Shown piece after piece: positions 63,149-64,000 of a DNA stretch of 64,000 bases. The notes beneath the pieces are model-generated. The model was not told the DNA's origin, did no database searches, and saw only the letters and a list, made by a program, of their open reading frames with translations. Position 1 is the stretch's first letter, and each line of letters begins with the position of its first letter. The translations under genes were made by a program, and so were the position numbers. The DNA is from Paenibacillus odorifer (lineage in GTDB: Bacteria; Bacillota; Bacilli; Paenibacillales; Paenibacillaceae): the NCBI RefSeq assembly GCF_000758725.1, contig NZ_CP009428.1, positions 4,650,001 to 4,714,000 of the forward strand, in the 5' to 3' direction.

Positions 63149-64000
63149 TCAAACTGATGGAAATGTGTCCCTTCGGTATCTCAGCTCCCCCGTAACCTCC
63201 ATAATCTTCGAGGCTAACAAATGCGAGGGCAGCTCGTAATCCACACAACCCAGCTTCGCCGCTGCTTCAGGCATTTCACTTTCAATAGAAGTTTCTTGCG
63301 ATTCTACAAGCGTTGATTGGGCACCAGCATGTTTGGCAGCTAGCATCCCTTTAGCGCCATCATTTCCCATTCCGGTCATTAGGATTAAATGCTGCTGTAG
63401 ACCAGTTAATGCAGATATAGACCCAAACAAGACATCGACCGAAGGACAGTGCCCATTCACTGCAGGCTTTTTCATAAGTTTTATTCTGAGATCTTGCCCC
63501 TCCTGAATGATGGTCATATGAAAATTACCTGGAGCGATATAGACGGTTCCCCCGAGCACCGATTGCTTGTCCTTGGCTTCCACCACCCGTACACTTGAGA
63601 ACCGATTCAGTCGTTCCGCCAATGCTTTTGTGTACTTAGGCGGCATATGTTGCACAATTAGCAGGGGATACGGGAAGCTCGCTGGAAGTGAGGTAATTAA
63701 GATTTCTAATGCCTTCGGCCCTCCTACTCCACATCCAATTCCCACGATCTGCTCAATGACTTCTGTACATCCACTCTTATCGTTTTTTTGTTTCTCTTGT
63801 CGAGCTTTCACTTTGGAGATGTTTATATTGTTAAGAATAAGAGTTCTTAAAGGAATTTCAGCGGCTTTCTTAATTTTGAATAATAACTCATCTTTTATGC
63901 TGTATAGACCAGGTCCATAAGATTGAGCTGGCTTGGAGATGAAATCTACTGCACCATTTTGTAGAGCAGTAATGGTTGCAGTTATACCTTCCTTTGTAGC
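63149..64000 (-). CDS. cheB: CheB-like chemotaxis methylesterase lacking the catalytic serine, 5' end outside window
   Basis: The frame is open to the right edge; a GTG at 63811 is internal, not the start, because the upstream codons encode the end of a CheB receiver domain (ATKEGITATITALQNGAVDFISKPA, first 20 residues of it) and linker. The methylesterase domain (about the last 200 residues) keeps His in IVQHMPPKYT and Asp in MTGMGNDGAKGM. Where the family has G-T/A-S-T-G-G-P it reads G-C-G-V-G-G-P: the nucleophile Ser is Gly (codon 63728-63730), with a Cys next to it. The late VVYGMP-type motif is also changed (IESEMP). CheB removes methyl groups from chemoreceptors and deamidates them; this copy may be inactive, regulatory or altered in chemistry. 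Confidence 0.88.
   Translation of the reverse strand, partial: ATKEGITATITALQNGAVDFISKPAQSYGPGLYSIKDELLFKIKKAAEIPLRTLILNNINISKVKARQEKQKNDKSGCTEVIEQIVGIGCGVGGPKALEILITSLPASFPYPLLIVQHMPPKYTKALAERLNRFSSVRVVEAKDKQSVLGGTVYIAPGNFHMTIIQEGQDLRIKLMKKPAVNGHCPSVDVLFGSISALTGLQQHLILMTGMGNDGAKGMLAAKHAGAQSTLVESQETSIESEMPEAAAKLGCVDYELPSHLLASKIMEVTGELRYRRDTFPSV

Overview
The window reads as chromosomal DNA of a Paenibacillus-like, endospore-forming Firmicute. The evidence is two GerA-type germination loci, spoVAA/AB and ytfJ, S-layer-homology (SLH) and copper-amine-oxidase 'stalk' surface domains, strong GGAGG ribosome-binding sites with frequent TTG/GTG starts, and the ribDEBAH-scpAB gene order. Most genes are on the minus strand. 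There are no rRNA or tRNA genes, no CRISPR array, no prophage and no intact insertion sequence.

Layout. 0-8.1 kb (minus): FMN riboswitch, ribD-ribE-ribBA-ribH, then scpA-scpB, a DUF2953 gene, ytfJ and a D-Ala-D-Ala carboxypeptidase cut by the left edge. 8.2-11.3 kb: mscL, an orphan VanR/VanS-like pair and a decayed stalk-domain fragment. 11.4-14.9 kb: a 1165-aa LPXTG surface protein. 15-21.3 kb: a YwaF-like membrane protein, cyclophilin, lysA, and spoVAA-spoVAB-spoVAF; the last gene carries a 13/14-residue tandem repeat. 21.5-32.5 kb: a galactan-utilisation locus with an S-layer-anchored GH53 galactanase, a YesMN-type two-component system, a lipoprotein plus two-permease sugar importer, and a 29-codon stump of a second GH53 gene. 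32.7-34 kb: a DMT permease under a second FMN riboswitch, a probable riboflavin transporter. 34-40.8 kb: a membrane-anchored PstS-like protein, an amidase, a VOC protein, a carboxylesterase, an AI-2E family permease and a thioredoxin-like ferredoxin.

40.9-63 kb is largely a Fur-controlled iron/siderophore region, interrupted by a gerAA-AC-AB-type operon (44-47.9 kb) and a BceAB-like ABC pair (57.2-60.2 kb). It has three siderophore-binding lipoproteins, one FecCD-type permease pair, and two AraC regulators fused to a siderophore-binding-like domain, one broken by a single-base frameshift. It also has an exporter-fold ABC protein and a ferredoxin-NADP reductase in the permease operon, and an MFS pump next to a PchR-like regulator. 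Seven Fur-box-like sites are readable; no FhuC/YusV-type ATPase and no siderophore synthase are present. The right edge cuts a CheB gene whose catalytic serine is replaced by glycine.

The points most worth a second look are the Fur-linked operon pairing a siderophore importer with an exporter-fold ABC protein and a reductase, the CheB without its nucleophile, the riboswitch-controlled DMT permease, and the decayed genes.
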